A stretch of 64,000 nt of DNA from contig CANNGN010000001.1 in the NCBI GenBank assembly GCA_947504195.1, positions 707,510 through 771,509 of the forward strand, in the 5' to 3' direction. The notes under the pieces were generated by a model. The model worked only from the letters and a program-made list of their open reading frames with translations. It was not told the origin of the DNA and did not search any database. Shown here piece after piece: positions 16,477 to 27,200 of this stretch; the first letter of the stretch is position 1; every line of letters starts with the position of its first letter. The translations under genes and the position numbers were made by a program. This DNA is from an uncultured Vibrio sp. GTDB lineage: Bacteria > Pseudomonadota > Gammaproteobacteria > Enterobacterales > Vibrionaceae.

Positions 16477-17397
16477 ATGGAGCATTCTGTGACAGTTAGC
16501 TACCCAAAAAACAATATGCCTTCAGCGCGCAATAAAAAGCTGGTGGGCATCAAATTAGCGCCTTGGCTGTTTTTAACTCCCGCGATGATTATATTTGCGG
16601 TCTATGTGATTTATCCGATTATCAGCAGTATTTCATTGAGCTTTTATCAGTGGGATGGATTAGGTGAAAAAACCTGGGTTGGATTTGAAAATTACATCGA
16701 GTTGTTCGATTCCGAAGCTTTTTATACGTCGCTTGGCAACAACATCCGTTGGTTAATATTTTATATGTTAGCTCCGCCAATTGGTCTCGCGATTGCCCTA
16801 TTCCTTAATCAACAAGTTAAAGGAATCCGCGTTGTTAAGTCTCTCTTTTTCTTTCCATTTGTTATCTCTCAAGTGGTAGTGGGTCTTGTGTTCGCATGGT
16901 TTTACGACCCAAGTTTCGGTTTACTCAATATCGCGCTCGGTTGGTTTGGTGTTGAACCAATCGCGATACTCGCAAATGAAGATTATGTTACTTACGGAAT
17001 TATCGCCGCCGGACTTTGGCCACAAATTTCCTATTGTATGATTTTGTATCTTACTGGCTTGAATAATCTCGACCCCGAGCAACTCGAAGCCGCCCGTTTG
17101 GACGGTGCTAAGAAATTGAGAATGCTTTGGTATATTGTAATTCCACAACTTAGACCTGCTACGTTTATTGCCATAGTTGTTACCATTATTGGCGCACTAC
17201 GTTCATTCGATCTAGTCGCCACGATGACCGCCGGTGGCCCGTGGGGCAGCTCATCCGTTCTTGCTTATCAAATGTATGAAGAGTCAATTTTTAACTATCG
17301 TATGGGCTATGGCGCAGCGGTATCCGTTGTACTGTTCTTAATTATGGATATCTATATCGCTTACTTCTTGTGGCGTATGTTGAGGAGTGAAAAATAA
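16477..17397 (+). CDS. Sugar ABC transporter permease 1 (MalF/LacF-like)
   Basis: 306 residues with six predicted transmembrane helices. The first helix follows a short polar N-terminus (LAPWLFLTPAMIIFAVYVIY, typical of LacF/UgpA). The cytoplasmic EAA loop that docks the ATPase is EAARLDGAKKLRMLWYIVIP, near residue 206. The stop TAA overlaps the next gene's ATG by one base, so the two permeases are translationally coupled. It belongs with the binding protein and alpha-galactosidase as an alpha-galactoside importer (inference). Confidence 0.9.
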   Translation: MEHSVTVSYPKNNMPSARNKKLVGIKLAPWLFLTPAMIIFAVYVIYPIISSISLSFYQWDGLGEKTWVGFENYIELFDSEAFYTSLGNNIRWLIFYMLAPPIGLAIALFLNQQVKGIRVVKSLFFFPFVISQVVVGLVFAWFYDPSFGLLNIALGWFGVEPIAILANEDYVTYGIIAAGLWPQISYCMILYLTGLNNLDPEQLEAARLDGAKKLRMLWYIVIPQLRPATFIAIVVTIIGALRSFDLVATMTAGGPWGSSSVLAYQMYEESIFNYRMGYGAAVSVVLFLIMDIYIAYFLWRMLRSEK

Positions 17398-18248
17398 TGT
17401 ATCCCCAGCCAATTGAAAAAGCCGGTCGCTTCACCAATATTAGCTACCGCGTTGCATTACCGATTTCCATTGTGATGTGGCTATTGCCTCTCCTTGCCGT
17501 AATGATGACCTCAATTCGTTCAATCGATGACATCAATAAAGGCAATTACTGGGGCTGGCCAACTGATATTCAGTTTATTGAAAACTATTCGCAAATATTT
17601 ACTGCGACACCTATGGGTCAATATTTAATTAATAGTTTGTTTATTACATTACCCGCTGTTGCTGGTGCCGTCGCACTTTCCACCTTGGCCGGATTCGCCC
17701 TTGCGAAATACAAATTTAAAGCCAATATTTGGATTTTTGCAGCTTTTATCGCGGGTAACTTTGTTCCATTCCAAATACTAATGATTCCAGTACGCGACCT
17801 CACCATCGCATTTGGTTTATACGATACCCATTGGGCGTTAATCTTGTTTCACGTCGCATTTCAAGCTGGGTTCTGTACCTTGTTTATGCGTAACTTTATC
17901 GTCGGGATTCCAGATGCTCTTATTGAAGCGGCACGAGTTGAAGGCGTGAGAGAATGGAAAATATTCTGGCACATCGTATTGCCACTTGTCCGCCCTGCTC
18001 TAGCGGCATTGTCGGTACTCGTGTTCACCTTCATCTGGAATGACTATTTCTGGGCATTGGTATTAGTACAGAGTGACGAAGTTCGCCCAGTAACCGCTGG
18101 CTTAAGTGCATTACAAGGTCAATGGTTGGCATCGTGGCAGTTTATGTCTGCAGGCGCTATCGTCGCCGCGATTCCACCAGTAATCTTGTTCTTTACCATG
18201 CAGCGCCACTTTATTACCGGATTAACCTTGGGCGCAACCAAAGGATAA
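17397..18248 (+). CDS. Sugar ABC transporter permease 2 (MalG/LacG-like)
   Basis: 283 residues with six predicted transmembrane helices and the EAA loop EAARVEGVREWKIFWHIVLP near residue 181. Helical segments and C-terminal QRHFITGLTLGATKG match the MalG/LacG/UgpE family ending. It overlaps permease 1 by one base. It is followed by a structured 180-bp gap before the binding-protein gene. Confidence 0.9.
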   Translation: MYPQPIEKAGRFTNISYRVALPISIVMWLLPLLAVMMTSIRSIDDINKGNYWGWPTDIQFIENYSQIFTATPMGQYLINSLFITLPAVAGAVALSTLAGFALAKYKFKANIWIFAAFIAGNFVPFQILMIPVRDLTIAFGLYDTHWALILFHVAFQAGFCTLFMRNFIVGIPDALIEAARVEGVREWKIFWHIVLPLVRPALAALSVLVFTFIWNDYFWALVLVQSDEVRPVTAGLSALQGQWLASWQFMSAGAIVAAIPPVILFFTMQRHFITGLTLGATKG

Positions 18249-18259
18249 TTGGCTTTGTG

Positions 18260-18303
18260 TGACAATACCGGGTATTTGGAATGCCTAAAAAAGAGTATTG
18301 TCA
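18260..18303 (+). other. Intercistronic stem-loop between permease and binding-protein genes
   Basis: Perfect 9-bp arms TGACAATAC (18260-18268) and GTATTGTCA (18295-18303) enclose a 26-base loop that can form a second stem (GGTATT with AATGCC). No T-run follows, so it is more likely an RNA-processing or stability element than a terminator. Such elements often let the binding protein be made in excess over the permeases. Confidence 0.55.
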
Positions 18304-18428
18304 TGCAGCCTAATCAAAATAGCTATGTGTATTTATTACACCTTAATAACGCTATAAACAACTGAAATAAAAATAAAAACTCTAACGGAAAAACGTGAAT
18401 CAAAGAACCGGAATAAGGGACTTCTAAT

Positions 18429-19655
18429 ATGAAATACATCAAACATATCACGCAAACCATGATGCTTAGCGCTGCATTAACAACAACAGCATTTGCAGGG
18501 GAATTGGTGATAAACTCTGACCAATCAGATCCAGCGCCAAAAGCGGCATGGGCTGAAGTCGTTAAACGTTTTGAAGCTGAAAATCCAGATATCACGATCA
18601 AATATAATCTATACGATAAAGAAGCCTACAAAACTACGATTCGTAACTGGCTTGCGACGTCACCGCCAGATGTGGTCTTTTGGTATGCTGGTAACCGTAT
18701 GAAAACCTTTGTTGAACGTGGGCTGTTCGAAGATGTTAGTGACATCTGGCAAGACCAAAACATGTACGATGATTACAAACCGGCCACACCAGCAATGACG
18801 GTTGATGACAAGCAATACGGCGTTCCATACACCTACTACCAGTGGGGCGTGTATTATCGTAAAGACCTGTTTGAGCAAAATGGTATTAGCGAACCTAAAA
18901 CGTGGGAAGATCTAAAATCAGCGGCAGCAACCCTTAAAGCAAAAGATATTGCACCGTTTGCCATTGGCACCAAATACCTATGGACCGCAGCTGGTTGGTT
19001 TGATTATCTCAATCTTCGTACCAACGGTTTGGACTTCCACATTGATCTAATGGATGGAAAAATCCCTTACACTGATGAGCGCGTTAAGAAAACCTTCGAG
19101 AACTGGAAAGAGTTAATTGAACCAGGCTACTTCCTCGATAACCATGCGTCTTATTCATGGCAGGAAGCGCAACCGTTCCTATACAACGGCAAAGCGGCGA
19201 TGTACCTTATCGGCAACTTCATTACACCTAGCTTCCCTGAAGAATTAGATGGCAAAATGGGCTTCTTCCAGTTCCCAATTATTGACCCAGCCGTTGCGGT
19301 CGCGGAAGACGCTCCAATGGATACTATCCATATTCCATCTAAAGCGAAGAATAAAGAAGATGCACGTAAATTCCTGGAATTTGTCGCTCGTACCGAGAAT
19401 CAACAATTGATCAACGAACAGTTGTTGCAAATTCCAACCAATACCAAAGCAGAAGCAAAAGACAACGAATTCTTGAATAAAGGCGTTGAAATGCTAAGTA
19501 ATGCAAGCGGTACTGCACAGTTTTATGACCGTGATACTTCTCCCGCTATGGCGAAAGAAGGTATGAAAGGTTTCCAAGAGTTTATGGTAAAACCTGAACG
19601 TTTAGATGCGATCTTAAAACGTCTAGAAAAAGTACGCCAAAGAGAGTTTAAATAA
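18429..19655 (+). CDS. Periplasmic sugar-binding protein of the ABC importer
   Basis: 408 residues with a Sec signal peptide (MKYIKHITQTMMLSAALTTT, cleavage probably after AFA). The mature part has the family-1 solute-binding pattern: AAWAEVVKRFEAENPDITIKY, then DVVFWYAGNRM and PYTYYQWGVYYRKDLFEQNG. A ribosome site (AAGGGA) precedes the ATG. It is likely the alpha-galactoside-binding component feeding the two permeases. It is closed by a very strong terminator before the alpha-galactosidase gene. Confidence 0.9.
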   Translation: MKYIKHITQTMMLSAALTTTAFAGELVINSDQSDPAPKAAWAEVVKRFEAENPDITIKYNLYDKEAYKTTIRNWLATSPPDVVFWYAGNRMKTFVERGLFEDVSDIWQDQNMYDDYKPATPAMTVDDKQYGVPYTYYQWGVYYRKDLFEQNGISEPKTWEDLKSAAATLKAKDIAPFAIGTKYLWTAAGWFDYLNLRTNGLDFHIDLMDGKIPYTDERVKKTFENWKELIEPGYFLDNHASYSWQEAQPFLYNGKAAMYLIGNFITPSFPEELDGKMGFFQFPIIDPAVAVAEDAPMDTIHIPSKAKNKEDARKFLEFVARTENQQLINEQLLQIPTNTKAEAKDNEFLNKGVEMLSNASGTAQFYDRDTSPAMAKEGMKGFQEFMVKPERLDAILKRLEKVRQREFK

Positions 19656-19677
19656 GTCTTAAGCGCTTCTTCGGAGA

Positions 19678-19712
19678 AAAGAAACCGCAGTCGAATTGGC
19701 TGCGGTTTCTTT
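19678..19712 (+). terminator. Strong terminator between binding-protein and alpha-galactosidase genes
   Basis: 13-bp perfect stem (AAAGAAACCGCAG with CTGCGGTTTCTTT), 9-base loop. It may reduce read-through into the downstream GH36 gene, or that gene may have its own promoter in the remaining 50 bp. Confidence 0.9.
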
Positions 19713-19763
19713 CTAAATACAATCTGTCCTTCCGTTTTAGTTTTACAAGTTAGGGTTATCAAT

Positions 19764-21878
19764 ATGGGAATAATTCATCTATCTAACGCACAAACCAGTC
19801 TCGTCATTCTAATTAACCCAATGCCTCAAGTTCTCTATTGGGGTGCAAGACTTGCTCATGTTGATCACACAATCGAACAACTCACTCAACGCGCTATTCC
19901 TCAAGCTCGTTTAGACAAAGATATTCCTATAACCCTCTGTCCTGAATTTGGTCGTGGCCTTTATAGCTCTCCCGGTATTGAAGGTTTTCGCACCGATAAA
20001 ACCGGAAACAATATCGATTGGGCACCGATTTTTTCAGTCCAGAGTGTTGAACATGATGATCACTCAGCAAGGTTTGAATGTAACGATGAGCTTGCGCAGC
20101 TTAGTTTAACCATTAACCTTATACTCGATGATGCGGGTGTATTAACGAAGAAAATAACCATAAAAAATGATGGCGAACAAAGCTATCAGCTTGCGCAACT
20201 ACACAATACTCTTCCCCTACCACACCGTGCCAACGAATTAATGAGTTTTCATGGTCGTTGGAGCCGAGAATTTCAAACCCAACGCGTTTCCCTAGATCAC
20301 GGTGCGTTTAACCAAACCAATCGCCGTGGCAGAACCTCGCACGAATACTTCCCCGGAGCCATGGTAGGCTGTAAAGGATTTTCTGAACAAACTGGCGAAG
20401 TGTGGGGGTTTCACCTAGGTTGGAGCGGCAACCATCAATTGCGCTGTGAAACCAAAAGCGATGGACGCCGTTTTATTCAAATGAGTGAATGGTTAGCGTC
20501 CGGTGAAATTACCCTAGAACAGGGTCAATCGTACTCAACACCGACACTGTATGCTTGCTATAGCCAAGATGGTCTCAATGGGATTCGCAAGCAGTTTCAT
20601 CGCACGGTTCGTGAACATATATTGCGCTTTCCAACACAGAACAAGCGCCCTGTTCATTTAAATACATGGGAAGGAATCTATTTCGACCACGATCCAGATT
20701 ATATTCAGAATATGGCGCAACAAGCCGCACACATGGGTGTTGAACGCTTTATAATCGACGACGGCTGGTTTGTTGGTCGCAACGACGATCACGCCGCCCT
20801 TGGGGACTGGTTTCTAGATCAAACCAAATACCCTAATGGACTTGAACCCGTTATTGAACAGGTTAATAAACTCGGTATGGAGTTTGGTTTATGGGTTGAA
20901 CCGGAAATGGTCAATCCCGACTCCAATTTGTTCCGTGAACACCCCGATTGGGTACTTGGGATTGAAGGTTACGATCAGCCTAGCGGTCGTAATCAATTTG
21001 TGCTTAACCTGCAAAACCCTGCCTGTTTCGACTATTTGTTCGAACGGCTCGATGATCTTCTTTCGACCTACAATATCGGTTATTTAAAATGGGACATGAA
21101 CCGAGAATTGGTGCAAGCAGCGCATCAAGGTCAATCGGCAACTCGTGGTCAAACTCTCGCCTTTTATCGACTGATTGATCTTCTTCTACGTAAACACCCT
21201 AAAGTTGAAATTGAATCCTGTTCATCAGGCGGTGGCCGTATTGATTTCGAAGTCCTTAAGCGCACTCACCGATTCTGGACCTCAGACTGCAACGACGCTC
21301 TAGAACGCCAAACCATTCAAAAAGGCATGAGTTATTTCTTCCCACCTGAAGTAATGGGCAGCCATATAGGCCCCGCGAGCAGCCATACAACTCGACGCCA
21401 GCACAATATCAATTTACGCGGTATCACCGCACTCAGCGGACATATGGGCGTTGAGCTCGACCCTGTTAAAGAGAGCGACAAAGAAAAAGCCGCATTCTCT
21501 CGCTATATCGCACTGCACAAACGTTTTCGGCCTTTACTTCATTCTGGCGAGGTGTTTTATTTGGATTGCTGCGACAACACTCGCAACGTCTATGGAGTTA
21601 AAAATGCCAATGAAATGCTGATCACAGTCTGCCAGTTGACGATGCCAGACCATGCTATCCCTGAGCCGTTGCGACTGGATTACCTAGATCCTAATAAGCA
21701 ATATTCGTTAGAGCTTGTTGATTTTCCAGAAGCAAGCTGGCAACTGATGAAACAAGTGCCACCGTGGATGAAAACGTCAATGAAGGTTAGCGGTGATGTA
21801 TTAACTAAGATTGGTTTAACCATGCCAGTGCAAGACCCAGAATCGGCTATGATGATTTCTATTAAAGAAATTTCCTGA
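19764..21878 (+). CDS. Alpha-galactosidase, glycoside hydrolase family 36
   Basis: 704 residues, the usual length for bacterial tetrameric GH36 enzymes (AgaA, RafA, MelA-type alpha-galactosidase). The N-terminal beta-supersandwich is followed by a TIM barrel with FIIDDGWF, the loop KLGMEFGLWVEPEM and the nucleophile motif YLKWDMNRE (Asp444). The acid/base motif is FWTSDCND (Asp508), preceded by the ESCSSGGGRID signature. No signal peptide, so it is cytoplasmic. It hydrolyses terminal alpha-1,6-galactose from melibiose, raffinose or longer galactosides after import by the adjacent ABC system. Confidence 0.95.
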   Translation: MGIIHLSNAQTSLVILINPMPQVLYWGARLAHVDHTIEQLTQRAIPQARLDKDIPITLCPEFGRGLYSSPGIEGFRTDKTGNNIDWAPIFSVQSVEHDDHSARFECNDELAQLSLTINLILDDAGVLTKKITIKNDGEQSYQLAQLHNTLPLPHRANELMSFHGRWSREFQTQRVSLDHGAFNQTNRRGRTSHEYFPGAMVGCKGFSEQTGEVWGFHLGWSGNHQLRCETKSDGRRFIQMSEWLASGEITLEQGQSYSTPTLYACYSQDGLNGIRKQFHRTVREHILRFPTQNKRPVHLNTWEGIYFDHDPDYIQNMAQQAAHMGVERFIIDDGWFVGRNDDHAALGDWFLDQTKYPNGLEPVIEQVNKLGMEFGLWVEPEMVNPDSNLFREHPDWVLGIEGYDQPSGRNQFVLNLQNPACFDYLFERLDDLLSTYNIGYLKWDMNRELVQAAHQGQSATRGQTLAFYRLIDLLLRKHPKVEIESCSSGGGRIDFEVLKRTHRFWTSDCNDALERQTIQKGMSYFFPPEVMGSHIGPASSHTTRRQHNINLRGITALSGHMGVELDPVKESDKEKAAFSRYIALHKRFRPLLHSGEVFYLDCCDNTRNVYGVKNANEMLITVCQLTMPDHAIPEPLRLDYLDPNKQYSLELVDFPEASWQLMKQVPPWMKTSMKVSGDVLTKIGLTMPVQDPESAMMISIKEIS

Positions 21879-22228
21879 GTTTATTTATTCAACTTATTTT
21901 CATTCCGACAAGTCTTTCATTCACGATATTTACCATAAATCGTATTCGGAACAACCAATTCGTATCAATTAAACGGTTGTTCCTTTACTTTGCCACTTTA
22001 CTTTCATTCTTTTAACAAAAAATTACTAATTAAATCCACAAGTTATCAATTCTTATCCTATACTCATAAAATACTAGATAAAACTTTGTCGTTCGCAAAA
22101 TAACTATCCAATGTATTTAAGTGTCCCGCTCCAGGGTTATATAAGTCATTTCACTCATCGAGTGGGTTGGATTGCAACGTCTACAGTTAGCACAGAATAT
22201 AAGTTGACGTATTCTCTTTGAGGTTTGC
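21879..22228. other. Intergenic region between GH36 and exporter genes
   Basis: 350 bp. The probable terminator of the GH36 gene is 21948-21983 (9-bp stem GGAACAACC / GGTTGTTCC, 18-base loop, then TTTACTTTG). The rest is AT-rich and must hold the exporter promoter. A small hairpin CACTC-ATC-GAGTG lies near 22151. I checked for a GEMM c-di-GMP riboswitch and saw none. Confidence 0.5.
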
Positions 22229-24175
22229 ATGAAATCAATTATTTCTTTACTGATCAAACAGTCTCAAGCGAAATTCGATTGGAAAGCGTTTCGCCATATA
22301 GAAGCTGAAACTCTTGATCAGTATGTATCTCAATTAACCCCTTTCTTTAACGATTCATTGTTTGAATATTCGATTGAGAAAAGAGAAGTCAAATCGGTTA
22401 ATGACTTACCCGAAGCATTCATTATATCGGACTTAAAGCCCTGCTACGTACAGCGAATTGGGGTTAAGTTGGTTAGCGACGAACATGAAGAAGTGGACGA
22501 AGAAACCTTAATTGGTAAAGAGATCGTTTTCATTGAAAGCTATCCAAAAGTCCTTAAGACTAAATCATTCGTCGAAGTCATTTATCAACTTTTTCCCAAA
22601 ATCAACTTATTGCTGCTCGTCGCGGTACCCTTTATTCTTATTCCAGCATTTTACAGTAACTTATTTAATACTCGTCTAATTTACAACTCACAAATTGCCA
22701 CCTTGGTATTTGTTACCGCTGCCTTCTTGATCTTGTGGGGTTGTGAATACGGTTTGAAATACTATATAAAACATGTGCACTTGAGAAAGATTGAACATAA
22801 CTCATTAAAATTCGAGCGTTATCTGCTCGCGCTAATGCCGGGGTTCAAACAAAAAGACAGCCTAACAAAGGTTAGAATGGTCGAGTCAAACCGTAAAGTG
22901 ATTTGGGACAACCTCCCTGGTCTAATTATGGATGTGACCAGTTTTCTATTAGTCATGGCTCTGCTTTTTCTGTTTATTGGTAGTTATACGTTTGGCTTAT
23001 TGCTTTTCTATGTGGTTATTATTGCCGCCTCTACGTTTATGCGCTATCGCAACTACAAAGTCTACCTAGAAGTTGAAGCCGCGCAGCAAGATTTATTAAA
23101 TGAACGCATTTCCTACTACCGAAATAATAAGCAACTTCGCTTTTTAAACACTCAAGCTCTACTGGATAACTTTGAAAAGTCGTGTAAGAAATCCTTTTCA
23201 GGGGACCACAGCCTTGCGAGTTTTAACTTCAACTGGGAAGAGTTCGTCCGTGTTAGTTCTTTCTTGGCGAGCTTTTGCTTATTCACCGTGCTGTTTTATA
23301 CCTCTAAGTTTGATACCAGTGTATTTAATGTGCTGTTCGCACTTCTTATTTTGAATGGCCGAGCTGCTTCAAGTGTAATTAACTTAGTCACTAAAACCTT
23401 TTTCATTCTAATTTCGGGACATCATCTAAGGCTTGCGGTCGATGATTTATTCGAAAATCTAGAGCCTAAATTAGTCTCAAAAGGGCTGTATGTTGATGGA
23501 ATTAGCAGCATCACATTAAAAAACGTTGATATCACCACAGAGCAATCTCCATTATTGTCAAACGTAAACTTAGAGCTAACTAAAGGGAATACTTACGGAT
23601 TCTTTGGCAATATTGGCAGTGGAAAATCGACATTAGTGTCTACGATTGTCCAATCTCATTCCGAATATAGTGGCACCATTTTATATAATAACTTTTACAA
23701 CGGCGTCGATATCGACCCGAACGTGTTCTCAAAACAAGTGGTTTTTATTGAACCGGCTACCGACTTTATTCGCGGCACCATTTACGCTAATTTCTATTTA
23801 CGCGGTGTTACTGATGTCAACAAAATCGCAAAGATATGCAGCCTAGTGTTTCCTCATGCCAACATCGATTATGAGTTCATCTTCCAAAAAGACATTACTC
23901 AGATTCCTATGTCGACGGGGCAGAAACGTAAATTGCTTATTTTAACCAGTATCGACACAAACAAGAGTTTGATTGTACTCGACGAAGCTATGTCTAACCT
24001 ATCGAATGCCGATGTTACCGTCTTACTACAGTACATAAAAAAAGAAGCGCCTCACGCGATTTTAATTGTTATATCACACGATAAAGCGGTGCTGAATTTA
24101 CTGCCTAATTTGTTTGAAATTAAAGATCAGAAAGTGATATCAGTAAAAAGTTCAATTGTAAAAGTGTCTCAATAA
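22229..24175 (+). CDS. Type I secretion ABC exporter (SiiF/HlyB-like, divergent)
   Basis: 648 residues. Residues 1-110 form a soluble N-terminal domain without the C39 catalytic Cys/His, i.e. peptidase-like or appendix type. About five to six transmembrane helices follow (120-400). The nucleotide-binding domain has Walker A GNIGSGKST (460-468), a divergent signature STGQKRKL, Walker B LIVLDEA (Asp585, Glu586) and switch histidine ISHDKAV. The Q-loop glutamine appears replaced by Glu (FIEPATDF), and the D-loop is SNLSNAD rather than SALD. GAGG lies before the ATG. It converges on the giant adhesin gene with a shared terminator and is the only exporter ATPase here. I infer that it pairs with the HlyD-like and TolC-like genes at 50.7-53.4 kb. 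Confidence 0.85.
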   Translation: MKSIISLLIKQSQAKFDWKAFRHIEAETLDQYVSQLTPFFNDSLFEYSIEKREVKSVNDLPEAFIISDLKPCYVQRIGVKLVSDEHEEVDEETLIGKEIVFIESYPKVLKTKSFVEVIYQLFPKINLLLLVAVPFILIPAFYSNLFNTRLIYNSQIATLVFVTAAFLILWGCEYGLKYYIKHVHLRKIEHNSLKFERYLLALMPGFKQKDSLTKVRMVESNRKVIWDNLPGLIMDVTSFLLVMALLFLFIGSYTFGLLLFYVVIIAASTFMRYRNYKVYLEVEAAQQDLLNERISYYRNNKQLRFLNTQALLDNFEKSCKKSFSGDHSLASFNFNWEEFVRVSSFLASFCLFTVLFYTSKFDTSVFNVLFALLILNGRAASSVINLVTKTFFILISGHHLRLAVDDLFENLEPKLVSKGLYVDGISSITLKNVDITTEQSPLLSNVNLELTKGNTYGFFGNIGSGKSTLVSTIVQSHSEYSGTILYNNFYNGVDIDPNVFSKQVVFIEPATDFIRGTIYANFYLRGVTDVNKIAKICSLVFPHANIDYEFIFQKDITQIPMSTGQKRKLLILTSIDTNKSLIVLDEAMSNLSNADVTVLLQYIKKEAPHAILIVISHDKAVLNLLPNLFEIKDQKVISVKSSIVKVSQ

Positions 24176-24192
24176 CACATAGTTTTTAATTA

Positions 24193-24229
24193 AAAAAGCC
24201 AGTCACATTAGTCATGTGACTGGCTTTTT
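24193..24229. terminator. Bidirectional terminator between exporter and giant adhesin
   Basis: 16-bp perfect stem (left arm 24193-24208, right arm 24214-24229) with A-run and T-run at the ends and a 5-base loop. It serves the + strand exporter and the - strand adhesin. Confidence 0.93.
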
Positions 24230-24247
24230 CTATCTCACCAGATGAGT

Positions 24248-27200
24248 TTAGATATCAGTATCTATCTGAGTTTCATTTCCGGCAACGTCAGTGATGGTGA
24301 TAACAACATCCGATGTCGTACCCGTATCATTATCACTCACTGTTACTGTTCCCTCATTATTAACAAGACTACTCATGTCAACAGTCAATGCTGTATCATC
24401 GCTCAAAATAGCACTAATCGAACTAATACCACTACCTACTTCACTAACGTCAAAACTCACCGCACCAGTACCAGAATCAGTCGCTAAATTCTCGTACGTT
24501 GGAGCCGTAGTATCAATATTTAATGTTCCTGATGCTGCATTACTCAAGCTATTGCCAGCATCGTCAGTAATCGAAACCGAGTAAGAATAACTGCCATCAT
24601 CAAGTGGAGTGCCAAGGGTGATACTCCATGAACCATCACTTGATGCGGTAGCTTCGTAGACATCGGAACCAATCGTTAATGACACAGTTGCACCACTTTC
24701 AGTTTCTCCCTCAAAGGTTGGCTGGCTGTCATTGGTCCAAGAACCGTTCGAAAGGAAGCCAGTATCATCCGTGTCACCACTGGTTACATCATCGTAAATG
24801 GTGAAGTTAGTTAAAGTCGGGTCAACCGTATCTACATTTAACAGAACATCGAGATTATCCAGGCTGTTTCCTGCACTGTCGGTCGCTGTTATATCAACGG
24901 TATACGCAGCATCATTATTAGTGAGGCCTAAATCATCAGCACTAACACTCCAATTACTATTCGCCGCAACATCAATTGAGTGGTCTACACTTCCGTTGTT
25001 GTCGTAGTCGAAATCCAAGGTCACCGCTTCGTTTGTGTGGCCAGAGATTTCATTGAGTGCGCTCGACAATGACACAATAGGTGTTGATGTGTCGATGGTG
25101 TACGATCCACTTAATGATGCTGTTCCCAATGTTTCACCGCTCGCACTGACTTCCTTAACCTGTATGGCTCCCGAACTGTAACTTCCATCTGATAACTCAA
25201 AACTTGAGCCACTACCAATAAACCAAGTTGATCCATTGTCAATTGAGTACATCCAATTGTTTCCAGAAGTCACATTAGACACATTCACAGTTGCATCTGA
25301 CGTCACACCATCACTGTTGCTTTCGCCCGTATCGCTATTTAACGCAATCGCAATGGTTGAAGAACTCGCGGTTACTGTTACATTTGAAAGCGTACTTGTG
25401 GTCGAATTGCCAGCGCTATCCGTTACGCGAGCGTATATGGATGAATACGTACCCGTACCTAACGTGAAATTATAGGTTGTGCTTGAACTCGCGTTGCTTG
25501 TAAGCGGTGTCCAAGTAGAGCCATTGGTTGAATATTCTAACGTCGCACCATTTTCAACACTTGTAATATTAATCTGCCCATCGGAGGTAATGCTATCTCC
25601 TACAGTTCCAGTATCATTATCTAGTGCTAAAGACACTGAATCCGGTGCTTGAGTATCGACTGTAACATCCGATGTTGATGAAGTTACTGCGCTCTCATTA
25701 TTGCTGCTATCGATCTGTTTGACTTGGATATCACCAGTCGAATAATCGCCATCGCTTAACTCAAAACTGGTACCAGAGCCAAGATACCAAGTTGCCCCGT
25801 TATCTACCGAATACATCCAACTGTTGCCACTACTTATACCTGAAATAGTTACGGTAGTGTCGTTGGTTGCATCAACACCTGTATTAGACGGTAAAGTAAG
25901 AGTTGGAGCCGAAATCGTACCTGTAACGGTAATATCAGATAATGAGGTCGTCGTTGAGTTACCCGCGCTGTCCGTCACCGTCACGGTCACACTGGTGTAC
26001 ACCTCTGGGTCAAGTTCAAAACTCGTCACTGTTGATGCGAAGCTGCTCGAGGTGACCGTGCCACCTGATGTGGTGTAAGAATACGTCCACGTTGCACCAC
26101 CTTCGATGCCCGAAACATTTATCGTACCGTCAGAAGTAATACTGTCGCCCACTGTGCCAGTATCATTGTCTAATGTTAGCGACACCGCATTTGGCGCTGA
26201 ATTATCAATCGTAATATCCGATATTGATGAGGTTTCGGAACTTTCATTGCCGTTATCATCAACTTGTTTTACTACTATATCGCCGGCAGTATAAACACCA
26301 TCACCAAGCGCAAAGGTTGCACTGTAAGTACCATCGCCTTCATCGGTTAAGCTGGTTGAACCTGCATACCACGTACTCCCACCATCAATCGAATACAACC
26401 ACCCATTTTCGCTAGACGAAATTCCGGATATTGTTACGGTCGAATCGCTAGTTACGCCATCACTATCGCTTGCGCCAGTATCACTCGGTAATTCTATCGA
26501 TAACGTAGATACTGTCGATGAGTATTCCACTGTCATGTATTCAGTTGTGGTATTACCGTAGATATCGGTAATAACCGTTTCAACTTGATACGTACCATCA
26601 CCTGAAGCATCAACAGAGGCAAAATTAATCGTTTGAGACCCACTATCATCAACAGTTATTTCCACAGGTGTTGATATAGCCACACCACTTTGGAATAAGG
26701 TAGCGACCACTGTAACTCCCGTTGTGCTTGAAGAACTAAACTCAACATCAAAGGTGTCATCAGTCGTCGTATAGGCATTAGTTCCATCTTCTGTTCCACC
26801 TATTAAGCTGTAGCTGATTTCACTATCACTTATCGAAGTCTTAACCGTGAAACTACCGTCATCGGCAGTCTGCTGGGTTTCGTTTCCAGCTGAATCTTCG
26901 ATATACACGGCATAGCTATAGTCGCCATCAGTTAGATTGTCTAACGTTAAAGACCACTCTCCAGTACTTGAATTAAATGAAACACCATCGGAAGTAGAAG
27001 ATCCATCATCAGACCTAATCACATAACTTGACTCAGAGCCCAACGTATCGGTTACAACCAAAGTCACTTTGTTATAGTCGTCATCAGATAAGTTAATTGT
27101 ACCGCTGAATTGAACACTGTCCTCTGCTGTAGTAGAACCAGAGGAAATGGTCGTTTCTACATTAGAGTCATCGACTTCACTCAAAGTCACAATATTGCCA

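Noticed and set aside
22080..22228. c-di-GMP (GEMM) riboswitch upstream of the exporter
   Set aside because: The conserved GEMM core segments are absent; only a small unrelated hairpin is present.
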